From Paludibacter sp. (GTDB lineage: Bacteria > Bacteroidota > Bacteroidia > Bacteroidales > Paludibacteraceae), in NCBI GenBank assembly GCA_028710415.1, contig JAQTUE010000006.1, forward strand, positions 1-64,000: DNA of 64,000 nucleotides. Reading direction: 5' to 3'. Under the pieces are notes generated by a model. It had not been told where the DNA came from and did not search any database. It worked only from the letters and a program-made list of their open reading frames with translations. Made by a program: the position numbers and the translations under genes. Shown piece by piece: positions 17,424-25,570 of this stretch (position 1 is its first letter; each line of letters opens with the position of its first letter).

Positions 17424-19391
17424 ATGAAAAAACAACTCTTACTGACTGCCGGCATCTTTCTCATAGGCTTCTCTCTGTTATCCCATGCCCAGGCTCCCTT
17501 CAGCCGGGGGGTGAACCTCACAGGTTGGTTTCAGACTTCCGGTTCCCACCAGATTCAGTTCACAAAATACACCAGGCAGGATTTCGTAAATATCAAAAGC
17601 CTGGGTTGTGATGTGATCCGCCTGCCCATAAACCTGTTCTATATGGCCGGCAGCAAGCCCGATTATACCCTCGATCCATTGTTTTATCAATTCCTCGACC
17701 AGGCCGTGAGTTGGGCCGAAGAACTGCATATTTACCTGCTGCTTGATAACCATTCTTCCGATGATATTGCCAGTTTTAACCCGGACCTGGAAGCCATCCT
17801 TTCGAAGACATGGTTGCAAATGGCGACCCATTATAAAAACAGGTCATCGTACATTATGTACGAGATCATGAATGAACCTCATGGAATTACAACCCAGGCA
17901 TGGGGCAAAATACAGCAAACAGCCATCACCGCCATTCGATCGGTTGATCCAGTCCATACCCTCATTGTCGGGCCTTCCAGCTACAACAGTTACACCGACC
18001 TGAGCCTGCTTCCTGTGTATACTGATCCCAACCTGATTTATACATTTCATTTTTACGATCCCTTCGTTTTTACCCATCAGGGAGCTACCTGGCCATCGCC
18101 TTCCATGGCTTCGCTTGCCAATGTGCCTTTCCCGTATAATGCTGCCACTATGCCTGCCGTTCCATCAGATCTTGCCGGTACCTGGGTTGCCGGTTCCATC
18201 GGCAATTATATGAATGAGGGTACCGTGGCGAAAGTTCATGCGCTCCTCGATATGGCCGTGACTTTTAAAACCAGCAGGAATGTAAAGCTCTATTGCGGGG
18301 AGTTTGGCGTGTACACACCCAACAGCAATGATGCCGACCGTGTAAACTGGTACCGCGAGGTGCGCAGCTATCTCGAACAAAAAGGCATTGCATGGACTAC
18401 CTGGGATTATCAGGGTGGTTTTGGGTTGTTTAAAAAAGGCTCCAATGAACAGTTCCTCAACGACCTGAACGTTCCGCTGGTACAGGTATTAGGGCTGACT
18501 GCCCCTGTTCAGCAGGTTTTTGTACTAAAGCCTGATACCGTGGGTATCACAGTGTATACCGATTTTATTGGTGAAAAGATTCAGGAGGCGAGTAATGCTT
18601 CAGGGGCAACCATCGATTTTTATTCCACTGAAAAACCCAACAACGGCACTTATTGCCTGTACTGGAATGGTTCAGCACAATACGGTACCCTAGGGTTTGA
18701 TTTTCTTCCCGATAAAGACTTGTCAACCCTCAAGGCCCAAAACTATGCCCTGAGCCTGTTGGTAAAAGGAAATACCCCGGGGACACAATTCGATCTTCGC
18801 TTTATCGACACCAAAACATCTGTAGCTACCGACCATCCCTGGCGCATGAACTATACGGTGGATGATACCAAAGTCCCCTGGGATAATGCCTGGCACAAGC
18901 TTTATATCCCGCTTTCCCAATTTATCGAAGGTGGTTCGTGGGATAATGCCTGGTATCCTGCAATCGGTGTCTTCGACTGGAAAGCTGTTGACCGGTTTAA
19001 TATTGTTGCCGAGCAGGCTTCACTGGCCAATAAATCCTTCTGGTTCGATAATATACAGCTTACCAACCGCGATACCGCCCGGGTATTGAATACTGCTTTG
19101 CACGGTATTCGCATGGATACGAACCTTGCGTTGAAAGTATTTCCCAACCCGGCCATTCATTCCACCACCATCTACTATACCCTACCTAAATCACAATCTA
19201 TCGATATCAGCATATATACTGTTTCAGGGCAAAAGGTCAGGACAATCTTTCATTCCACCCAGCCTGCCGGTGAGTATTCAATACTTTGGAATATGAACAA
19301 TGACCGCGGTTTTTCAGTTCCCGAAGGTATTTATTTCTGCACGGCACTTATCGGTGACCGCGTATGCAATGCCAAAATCATAGTTTTATAA
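17424..19391 (+). CDS. Secreted GH5-family beta-glycanase with T9SS sorting domain
   Basis: A 655-residue endo-glycanase with a signal peptide (cleavage near SHAQ). The GH5 barrel spans about 25-345: RLPIN at 66-70, acid/base E151 in MNEPHG, and nucleophile E293 in CGEFGVY. A beta-sandwich resembling a carbohydrate-binding module follows (about 370-555), ending in SFWFDNIQLTN. The last 80 residues are a T9SS type A sorting domain (VFPNPAIHSTTIYYTL...). The enzyme should be secreted or held on the cell surface. The substrate is likely a beta-1,4-glucan such as xyloglucan or cellulose, inferred partly from the GH74 gene nearby. Confidence 0.88.
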   Translation: MKKQLLLTAGIFLIGFSLLSHAQAPFSRGVNLTGWFQTSGSHQIQFTKYTRQDFVNIKSLGCDVIRLPINLFYMAGSKPDYTLDPLFYQFLDQAVSWAEELHIYLLLDNHSSDDIASFNPDLEAILSKTWLQMATHYKNRSSYIMYEIMNEPHGITTQAWGKIQQTAITAIRSVDPVHTLIVGPSSYNSYTDLSLLPVYTDPNLIYTFHFYDPFVFTHQGATWPSPSMASLANVPFPYNAATMPAVPSDLAGTWVAGSIGNYMNEGTVAKVHALLDMAVTFKTSRNVKLYCGEFGVYTPNSNDADRVNWYREVRSYLEQKGIAWTTWDYQGGFGLFKKGSNEQFLNDLNVPLVQVLGLTAPVQQVFVLKPDTVGITVYTDFIGEKIQEASNASGATIDFYSTEKPNNGTYCLYWNGSAQYGTLGFDFLPDKDLSTLKAQNYALSLLVKGNTPGTQFDLRFIDTKTSVATDHPWRMNYTVDDTKVPWDNAWHKLYIPLSQFIEGGSWDNAWYPAIGVFDWKAVDRFNIVAEQASLANKSFWFDNIQLTNRDTARVLNTALHGIRMDTNLALKVFPNPAIHSTTIYYTLPKSQSIDISIYTVSGQKVRTIFHSTQPAGEYSILWNMNNDRGFSVPEGIYFCTALIGDRVCNAKIIVL

Positions 19392-19857
19392 AACCTTAGA
19401 GATTTGAGAATCAAATCATAAATCCTGATCTGATTAATTTGCTATCCCAACCTTTCAACCTTTTCAACCGTCAACCTTTTCACATCCTAACCCTTTCGCC
19501 TCACTATCTTTTCACCAGGATGATACACTAAAATAGTATCTGATTCCATAATATTTCCAAGATAATTTATATATATTCCCTATCTATATAAGTAGGAGAT
19601 ATATTGGAATCATTTAGGAGTTATATAGGAGATATCTTAAACATGATGGTAACCGAATGGTGAATTAGTAGCAACCTGATAAATGCGACACTAATTTTTA
19701 AACTTATTGGTCACTAACTTGTTGGAAATATAAAGGAAGATGTTTTTTAGCGGGGGACTTTGTTGACCTTTACGACGCTGATTCAACGTCGTAAAAGTCG
19801 TGAAGGTCGCCCGAAAACAATACTAAAAAGAAACCACAATCTTAAAACCCAAAAGCC
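19392..19857. other. Gene-free stretch between GH5 and the four-helix protein
   Basis: Holds CCTTTTCAACC-type low-complexity words (19440-19500), an AT-rich imperfect palindrome (19542-19634), and a GGGGGACTTTGTTGACC motif with a perfect hairpin TTTACGACG/CGTCGTAAA at 19770-19795. I see no coding sequence. Confidence 0.55.
19542..19634. repeat. AT-rich imperfect palindrome, family D
   Basis: ATTCCATAATATTTCC and GGAGATATATTGGAAT face each other around CTATCTATATAAG. A related palindrome with the same CTATATAA centre lies at 28518-28607. Confidence 0.55.
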
Positions 19858-20430
19858 ATGGATAAGCAATACAATGCCAATGGTTTTATCCCAAAGCACG
19901 GAGGTTACGAACGATTGATTACCTACCGGAAGTCCGAGATTATCTATGATGGAACGCAGTATTTCTGTAAAAAGTATTTTCAACGCTATGACCGGACTAT
20001 CGACCAGATGGTGCAGGCAGCGCGTTCGGGCAAGCAAAACATTGTAGAGGCGAGTATGGCATCGGGGACTTCGAAAGAGACGGAAATAAAACTCACGAAT
20101 GTGGCCCGTGCATCGCTTGAGGAATTGTTGATTGATTACAAGGATTTCCTGAGAACAAACAAGCTTATCTTTTGGGATAAAACCCATCCATATTATTCGC
20201 ACCTTACACAAAAACATAAAACCCCAGATGCCAATTACGAAACTTACAGGAAAGGTATTGAGAACCCTGACCCGGAAGTATCGGCCAATGTGATGATAAG
20301 CCTGATAAATGTAACTTCATACCTACTCGCTCAACAAATAAAGACACTGGAAAGGGAATTTTTGGAAGAAGGAGGGTTGCGGGAACGAATGACTCAGGCA
20401 AGAATTGAAGTCAGGAAAAAGCAGAACTAA
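19858..20430 (+). CDS. Four-helix-bundle suffix-domain protein
   Basis: 190 residues. It has the S23-like four-helix bundle core (SEIIYDGTQYFCKKYFQRYDRTIDQMVQAARSG onward), a second helical block (LTNVARASLEELLIDYKDFL) and a C-terminal coiled helix. This matches what is called a four helix bundle suffix domain protein. Relatives include the proteins encoded in 23S rRNA intervening sequences and the Avd accessory protein of diversity-generating retroelements, but no rRNA or reverse transcriptase is present here. Function unknown. The gene is bracketed by GGGGGAC-containing repeats. Confidence 0.75.
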   Translation: MDKQYNANGFIPKHGGYERLITYRKSEIIYDGTQYFCKKYFQRYDRTIDQMVQAARSGKQNIVEASMASGTSKETEIKLTNVARASLEELLIDYKDFLRTNKLIFWDKTHPYYSHLTQKHKTPDANYETYRKGIENPDPEVSANVMISLINVTSYLLAQQIKTLEREFLEEGGLRERMTQARIEVRKKQN

Positions 20431-20846
20431 CATTAATTCAAAAAATAATTATTAAGTCATATTGATTATTTATCCGGGGACAATGATGAGATTGGGGGAC
20501 TGAGATGACTTTTGCAACAATGATAAATGATAGTTGAAGAATTGAAAATTTTCTATCGGGGGACAATGTTGTCTTCTGCAACAATGATCAAAGATAGTTG
20601 AATAATTTAAAATATTTATCCGGGCCCTATGATGACTGTTGCGAATCATAGTTTTCTGCCAACTAAGGAGAATAATGCCCTCAAATAACATTTCCCCCCC
20701 TTACTGGATACATACTTGCTCCATCGGGTACTGATAATAAGCGTATTTTTGTAGCATAAACATGATTTGAAATAAAAACATGTTAATGGGTTAACCTTTG
20801 CTATTGGGATGAATATCCTGTTAAACTGAAATACAACACTATTATC
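20431..20846. other. Tandem degenerate repeats and promoter before the GH74 gene
   Basis: Two clear copies of a roughly 60-bp direct repeat start near 20491 and 20551 (GGGGGAC..., TGCAACAATGAT, GATAGTTGAA). A third, weaker copy starts near 20611. A -7 box TATTTTTG lies at 20744-20751, about 95 bp before the GH74 start codon. Confidence 0.6.
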
Positions 20847-23027
20847 ATGATAAAAGCGCTATTCTTCTCCTTTTCACTGTTTATTCTTAGTATCCTACCA
20901 ATTCAGGCACAACCCAATGCAGCAGGGTATGACTGGAAAAGCGTAAAAATTGGTGGTGGGGGATTTGTTACTGCTATCATTACCTGTCCGCAAGAGAAGA
21001 ACCTGATCTATGCCCGTACGGATGTGGGTGGAGCATACCGTTGGATGGAAGCGAGTAAATCGTGGAAACCATTGGTGGACTGGGCTTCAAGAGGGGAATC
21101 GACATTCCTGGGCATTGAAAGCATTGCCATCGACCCATCGGCACCCAACAAGGTATACATGTCCGCAGGATTGTACAACTATTCTCCCAGTTCAATACTT
21201 TGTTCCAACGATTACGGTGAGACCTTTACGCGCAATGATGTGAGTTTCCAGATAAACGGGAACGGTATGGGTCGTAACAACGGGGAACGGTTGGCAGTAG
21301 ATCCGAACAACGGTCAGGTGTTATTTTGCGGATCGAGAGCTGCAGGCCTGTGGAAAAGCACAAACAGTGGTGTCACCTGGTCGAAGGTAACAGCCCTTCC
21401 TGTAACTACTACGACGAATGGCAACGGCATTAGTTTTGTGGTATTTGATGAGACCAGCGGCAATGGAACTGCTTCCCAAAAGATCTATGTGGGAGTATCG
21501 CGCATTGGTTCGGACAATGTGTATGTCACCAGCAATGGAGGTACAACCTGGAGCCCGATAACCAATCAACCGGCTACCACCCTCATGCCCCAACGTGCAA
21601 TGAAAGCAGGCGATTATTTGTATATGACCTATGCAGATGCCGAAGGACCGTGGAATCCAACCAGGGGTGCCGCCTACAGGTACAATACTAAAACAAATGT
21701 CCTGACCAGTATTGCCCCGGATACCTCCCCATATAGCGGCATTACGGTGGATGCCTCGAACCCGGATGTCATCATGCTTTCGACGATCAACAAATATGAT
21801 AAGCAAATCTGGGAAGGCGGAACAACCACCGGGGATAACATTTACCGTTCGACGAACGGAGGAACCACGTGGACTAACCTGAGTATCGGGAAACATTTGA
21901 AAGCAGATATTACACAAAATCCATGGATTGGCACAAAGCCGCAGTTGCATTGGGTAAGTGACATTCGCATTGATCCTTTTAATCCTGAAAGGGTAATGCT
22001 GACTTCGGGGAACGGTTTATTCATGACTGACAATATCTCGGCAACCAAATCCACCTGGACATTTCAGGTGAACGGGTTGGAAGAAATGGTACCCCTGGAT
22101 ATGGTGAGTATCCCCAATGGCCCGTTTATCAGTGTTATTGGTGATTATAATGGTTTTATCCATACCGATCCGGCAGTATCCCCGGTCACCGGGTTCCTGA
22201 GATCAGCAATGGGAACGACAACAGGTATTGATTTTGCCGAAAACAATACTAACTTTGTAGTCGTATCGGGTAGCTCAAAATCAAAAGTATATTATTCAAC
22301 CAACCAGGGCGCAACCTGGACCGGAGTAACAACATTGCCGGTAAGTAAGGCTGCCAGTGGAAATGTTGCAGTATCTGCCGATGGCGGGACAATTTACTGG
22401 TATCCTAAAAACGGCGTAAACACGTACTATACCAAAGACAAAGGAAATACCTGGAAAGTGCTGCTGAACGGAATAACACTGAAATCAAGGCCGGTAACCG
22501 ACAGGGTAAACCCGGATAAAGTGTATGCCTATTATGCCGGAAATATGTACGAATGCACGTATAATTCAACTACTTCTGTATACGATTACTTTACAGTATC
22601 GATTGGAAACGGAGGAAGCAATATCATACGTGCTGTACCGGAGAGCTCAGGAGACCTTTGGATTCCACTTCATTCCGGAGGATTGAAACGATATGCCCGG
22701 CAAGGTACCGTCAACACCAAACTGACATCAGTAAGCGTTTGCAATGCAGTAGGATTAGGTAAGGCAGTCGTGGGGAACTCATATCCTTCGATCTACATCT
22801 GGGGTACACCAGTAGGTGGGGTATTAGGAATCCATCGGTCGGATGACATGGGAGTTACCTGGACAAGGATTAATGACGATGCCCATGAATTCGGGGGACC
22901 CGGGAACGGGAATTATGTGATGGGTGACCGGAATGTAACCGGTAGGGCGTTTATGAGTACAGCAGGTCGTGGAATTGTTTACGGTGATAAAACTACGGGC
23001 ACTGGCTCTGACACCGGAAAGCGATAA
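20847..23027 (+). CDS. GH74-family xyloglucanase-like enzyme, separated from its sorting tail
   Basis: A 726-residue exported protein with a signal peptide (to about A21). It is made of two seven-bladed propellers. The family's conserved YARTDVGGAYRW (55-66) carries the first catalytic Asp (D59). A GIDFAENN segment near residue 458 probably carries the second. Many SNGGTTWxxI / STNGGTTWTNL propeller repeats are visible. GH74 enzymes cut the xyloglucan backbone. The frame ends at a stop just before a T9SS sorting domain that continues in another frame, so a one-base indel near 22990-23025 has cut off the tail, unless it is a sequencing error. Confidence 0.88.
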   Translation: MIKALFFSFSLFILSILPIQAQPNAAGYDWKSVKIGGGGFVTAIITCPQEKNLIYARTDVGGAYRWMEASKSWKPLVDWASRGESTFLGIESIAIDPSAPNKVYMSAGLYNYSPSSILCSNDYGETFTRNDVSFQINGNGMGRNNGERLAVDPNNGQVLFCGSRAAGLWKSTNSGVTWSKVTALPVTTTTNGNGISFVVFDETSGNGTASQKIYVGVSRIGSDNVYVTSNGGTTWSPITNQPATTLMPQRAMKAGDYLYMTYADAEGPWNPTRGAAYRYNTKTNVLTSIAPDTSPYSGITVDASNPDVIMLSTINKYDKQIWEGGTTTGDNIYRSTNGGTTWTNLSIGKHLKADITQNPWIGTKPQLHWVSDIRIDPFNPERVMLTSGNGLFMTDNISATKSTWTFQVNGLEEMVPLDMVSIPNGPFISVIGDYNGFIHTDPAVSPVTGFLRSAMGTTTGIDFAENNTNFVVVSGSSKSKVYYSTNQGATWTGVTTLPVSKAASGNVAVSADGGTIYWYPKNGVNTYYTKDKGNTWKVLLNGITLKSRPVTDRVNPDKVYAYYAGNMYECTYNSTTSVYDYFTVSIGNGGSNIIRAVPESSGDLWIPLHSGGLKRYARQGTVNTKLTSVSVCNAVGLGKAVVGNSYPSIYIWGTPVGGVLGIHRSDDMGVTWTRINDDAHEFGGPGNGNYVMGDRNVTGRAFMSTAGRGIVYGDKTTGTGSDTGKR

Positions 23028-23235
23028 TACTATCAACCTATATCCCAACCCAACCTGCAATATGCTTTACAGCAGGCAACCTGCCAGGCAAATAGAGATA
23101 TTCAGCCTGAACGGGGTAAAGCTGAATGAAACCAATGAATCGGAGATATTGGTAAGCGGGTTGCAAAACGGGTGTTATATTGCACGGATCAGGACAATGA
23201 ACGGAACATACAATCAATTGTTTATAAAAAAATAA
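23002..23235 (+). pseudogene. T9SS type A sorting domain shifted out of frame from GH74
   Basis: Reads ESDNTINLYPNPTCN, then QIEIFSLNGVKL, then YIARIRTMNGTYNQLFIKK, which is a complete sorting domain. Its frame is different from that of the GH74 gene and opens inside it. It has no start of its own with a signal peptide, so it was surely the C terminus of the GH74 protein. Confidence 0.8.
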
Positions 23236-23248
23236 AAAACAGGTTAAG

Positions 23249-24544
23249 TTGAAACACATTTGCCTATTATTTTGCCTGATGGCAGCATTAACCCTGACCA
23301 CCGAAGCGCAGCCGAAATTGATTCCGGTTGCAAAAGGCTTGGCAGGGAACTCCATCAATGCGGTTGTATTCAGGAAAAATTCACTGGTAACCTATCACGA
23401 TGTTCAGTTTATTGCCTTTTACAATCCGAAAGGTAAGGTGGTACTGAGTAGACGGAAGCTCCATACCTCCAACTGGGAGCTTACAGAGACTTCCTTTGCC
23501 GGAAACACCCGGGATGCCCATAATGCCATCAGCATCATGGTGGATGGAGATGGATACCTGCATTTATCCTGGGATCATCATGGAAATAAACTGAATTATG
23601 CAAGGTCGGTATCTCCCTTGTCGTTGCAATTGACTGCTAAGATCCCCATGACCGGGGAGCATGAAACAAATGTCACCTATCCTGAATTCTACAAAATGCC
23701 CCAGGGCGACCTGCTGTTTTTATACCGTGATGGACAATCGGGGAAAGGGAACCTGGTGATAAACTACTATGATGTAAAAAGCAAAACATGGAATCAAAGA
23801 CAATCCTGCCTGATTGACGGCGAAGGGAAACAAAATGCATACTGGCAAGCGTGTGTGGATTCAAGAGGAACTATCCATATATCGTGGGTATGGAGATCAT
23901 CGCCTGATGTGGCCAGCAATCACGACCTGTGTTATGCCCGATCAAGCGATGGGGGAGTAACCTGGGAGAAATCGACCGGTAAGAAATATAATTTGCCCAT
24001 AACAGTACAAAATGCGGAATATGCCTGGCGGATTCCCAGGAACAGTGAGTTGATAAACCAGACATCGATGACCACTGATGAAGCAGGGAATCCCTTTATA
24101 GCTACTTATTGGCGAAGCGGGGATTCGGATATTCCAAACTATCAGGTAGTTTATCATTCAGGAAATACCTGGAAAGAATTGAATACAGGATTTCGAAAAA
24201 CACCCTTTACGCTGAGCGGTGCCGGCACCAAACGGATTCCAATATCCCGTCCCCAGGTACTGGTAAGCGGGAAAGGAAATAAAGCCATTGTTAGATTGTT
24301 TTTCAGGGATCACGAACGGGGCGATAGAGTTTCCATGGCAGTGTGTAAAGATATAAATCAGAATCGCTGGAAGCTAACCGACCTGACCGATTCTGGTGTT
24401 GGGGAATGGGAACCATCATATGACACCGAACTTTGGAAAGACAAAAAGCTACTGCATTTATTTGTGCAGAAAGTGGAACAGGCAGATGGGGAAGGTGTGA
24501 CCAAATCACTTCCTGAGATGGTTTATGTTTTAGAAACAAAGTAG
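23249..24544 (+). CDS. Exported BNR-4 repeat protein (putative glycan-active enzyme)
   Basis: 431 residues from a TTG start 14 bp after the sorting domain. The start gives a good signal peptide (KHICLLFCLMAALTLTTEA), so it is preferred over later Mets. It is a seven-bladed propeller of the BNR-4 family: DGDGYLHLSWDHHGNKLNYARS and DSRGTIHISWVWRSSPDVASNHDLCYARS-type blades. Relatives are often annotated as sialidase-like, and some are polysaccharide lyases. Enzyme class is not settled by sequence. It seems cotranscribed with GH74 and the SGNH gene. Confidence 0.75.
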   Translation: MKHICLLFCLMAALTLTTEAQPKLIPVAKGLAGNSINAVVFRKNSLVTYHDVQFIAFYNPKGKVVLSRRKLHTSNWELTETSFAGNTRDAHNAISIMVDGDGYLHLSWDHHGNKLNYARSVSPLSLQLTAKIPMTGEHETNVTYPEFYKMPQGDLLFLYRDGQSGKGNLVINYYDVKSKTWNQRQSCLIDGEGKQNAYWQACVDSRGTIHISWVWRSSPDVASNHDLCYARSSDGGVTWEKSTGKKYNLPITVQNAEYAWRIPRNSELINQTSMTTDEAGNPFIATYWRSGDSDIPNYQVVYHSGNTWKELNTGFRKTPFTLSGAGTKRIPISRPQVLVSGKGNKAIVRLFFRDHERGDRVSMAVCKDINQNRWKLTDLTDSGVGEWEPSYDTELWKDKKLLHLFVQKVEQADGEGVTKSLPEMVYVLETK

Positions 24545-24568
24545 TCAGAACAGAGAAAATAATTATCA

Positions 24569-25342
24569 ATGACAACTCGCAGGGATTTTATTAAAAAAGC
24601 AGGATTACTCAGCCTGGCAGCCATGAGCTTGCCGGAACTATTAACGGCTGCCAATAACCTGGATCTTCCGGAAGATCATGAACCTAGCGGCAAAGGCCTC
24701 ACCATCCTATTTCAGGGTGACAGCATTACCGATGGCAACCGAACGCGGAATACCGACTGGAATCATGTGATGGGGCATGGGTATGGGTATCTGATTGCAA
24801 GCCGCCTGTGGTACGACTATCCGCATAAAAACCTGATGTTCTATAACCGGGGCATCAGCGGGAACCGGGTAAAGGACCTGGAAACCCGTTGGCAAAAGGA
24901 CACCCTTGACCTGAAGCCAGATGTGATCAGCATACTGGTGGGGGTGAACGATATCGGTGCCGTGGTATATAACCAGGATCCGGAAACCATTGAAAAGTTT
25001 GAAGAAAGGTATATTCATATTTTAGAAATGACCAAAGCGGCGTTACCCGGTAGCCTGATTGTACTTTGTGAACCTTTTATCTTACCTTTGGGCAGGGTGA
25101 ATGAAAAGACTGAAACCTGGCAGGCAGAGGTTAAGAAACAACAGGCAGTAGTTCGTAAACTTGCGGAAAGGTATCATTGTATTTTTGTTGAATTGCAGGA
25201 ACCATTTCGGAATGCCTGTAAAAAAGCACCTCAGGATTACTGGATCTGGGATGGGATACATCCCATGCCGGCAGGGCATGAACTGATTGCACGGGCATGG
25301 ATCAAGGAAGTGCGCAAAAAACTAACCTTTATAAAGGGGTAA
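24569..25342 (+). CDS. Exported SGNH/GDSL hydrolase (carbohydrate esterase-like)
   Basis: 257 residues with a twin-arginine-type leader (TTRRDFIKKAGLLSLAAMS). SGNH blocks: GDSITDG (50-56, nucleophile S52), a block II/III region RGISGNRVKD and VGVNDIG, and DGIHPMPAGH near the C terminus with the catalytic Asp/His. It probably removes acetyl groups from plant polysaccharide in the periplasm. It starts 24 bp after the BNR-4 gene and probably belongs to the same operon. Confidence 0.88.
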   Translation: MTTRRDFIKKAGLLSLAAMSLPELLTAANNLDLPEDHEPSGKGLTILFQGDSITDGNRTRNTDWNHVMGHGYGYLIASRLWYDYPHKNLMFYNRGISGNRVKDLETRWQKDTLDLKPDVISILVGVNDIGAVVYNQDPETIEKFEERYIHILEMTKAALPGSLIVLCEPFILPLGRVNEKTETWQAEVKKQQAVVRKLAERYHCIFVELQEPFRNACKKAPQDYWIWDGIHPMPAGHELIARAWIKEVRKKLTFIKG

Positions 25343-25447
25343 TCACTAACCTGGATAAACCAGAATTAAGATTTGAACGCGGATTAATGCAAATCAGGCG
25401 GATTAAATAACGGATCAGAAAAATACTGCGTATTTTGATTTTAAGAC
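25343..25447. repeat. About 105-bp dispersed repeat, copy 1
   Basis: Shares CTAACCTGGA, CCAGAATTAAGA, GGCGGATT and CGTATTTTGATTTTAA in the same order with 63723-63828. Both copies lie right after a gene. The rest of the gap to 25570 shows nothing further. Confidence 0.65.
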
Positions 25448-25570
25448 TGGATATATACTTTTATAAATAAAATAGTTAGAATCGAATTATGCCATATAAT
25501 GCTAAAAATGCACGAAATTGAGAATTAAGTTACTAAAATAAAAATCAACTAAATCAAAAATATCAATTAC

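Noticed and set aside
19858-20430. Diversity-generating retroelement accessory protein (Avd)
   Set aside because: The protein is a four-helix bundle like Avd, but there is no reverse transcriptase, template repeat or variable repeat in the window.
21321-21950. A 209-codon open frame on the minus strand
   Set aside because: It is antisense to the GH74 propeller repeats; Cys/Ile-rich low-quality sequence without a start context.
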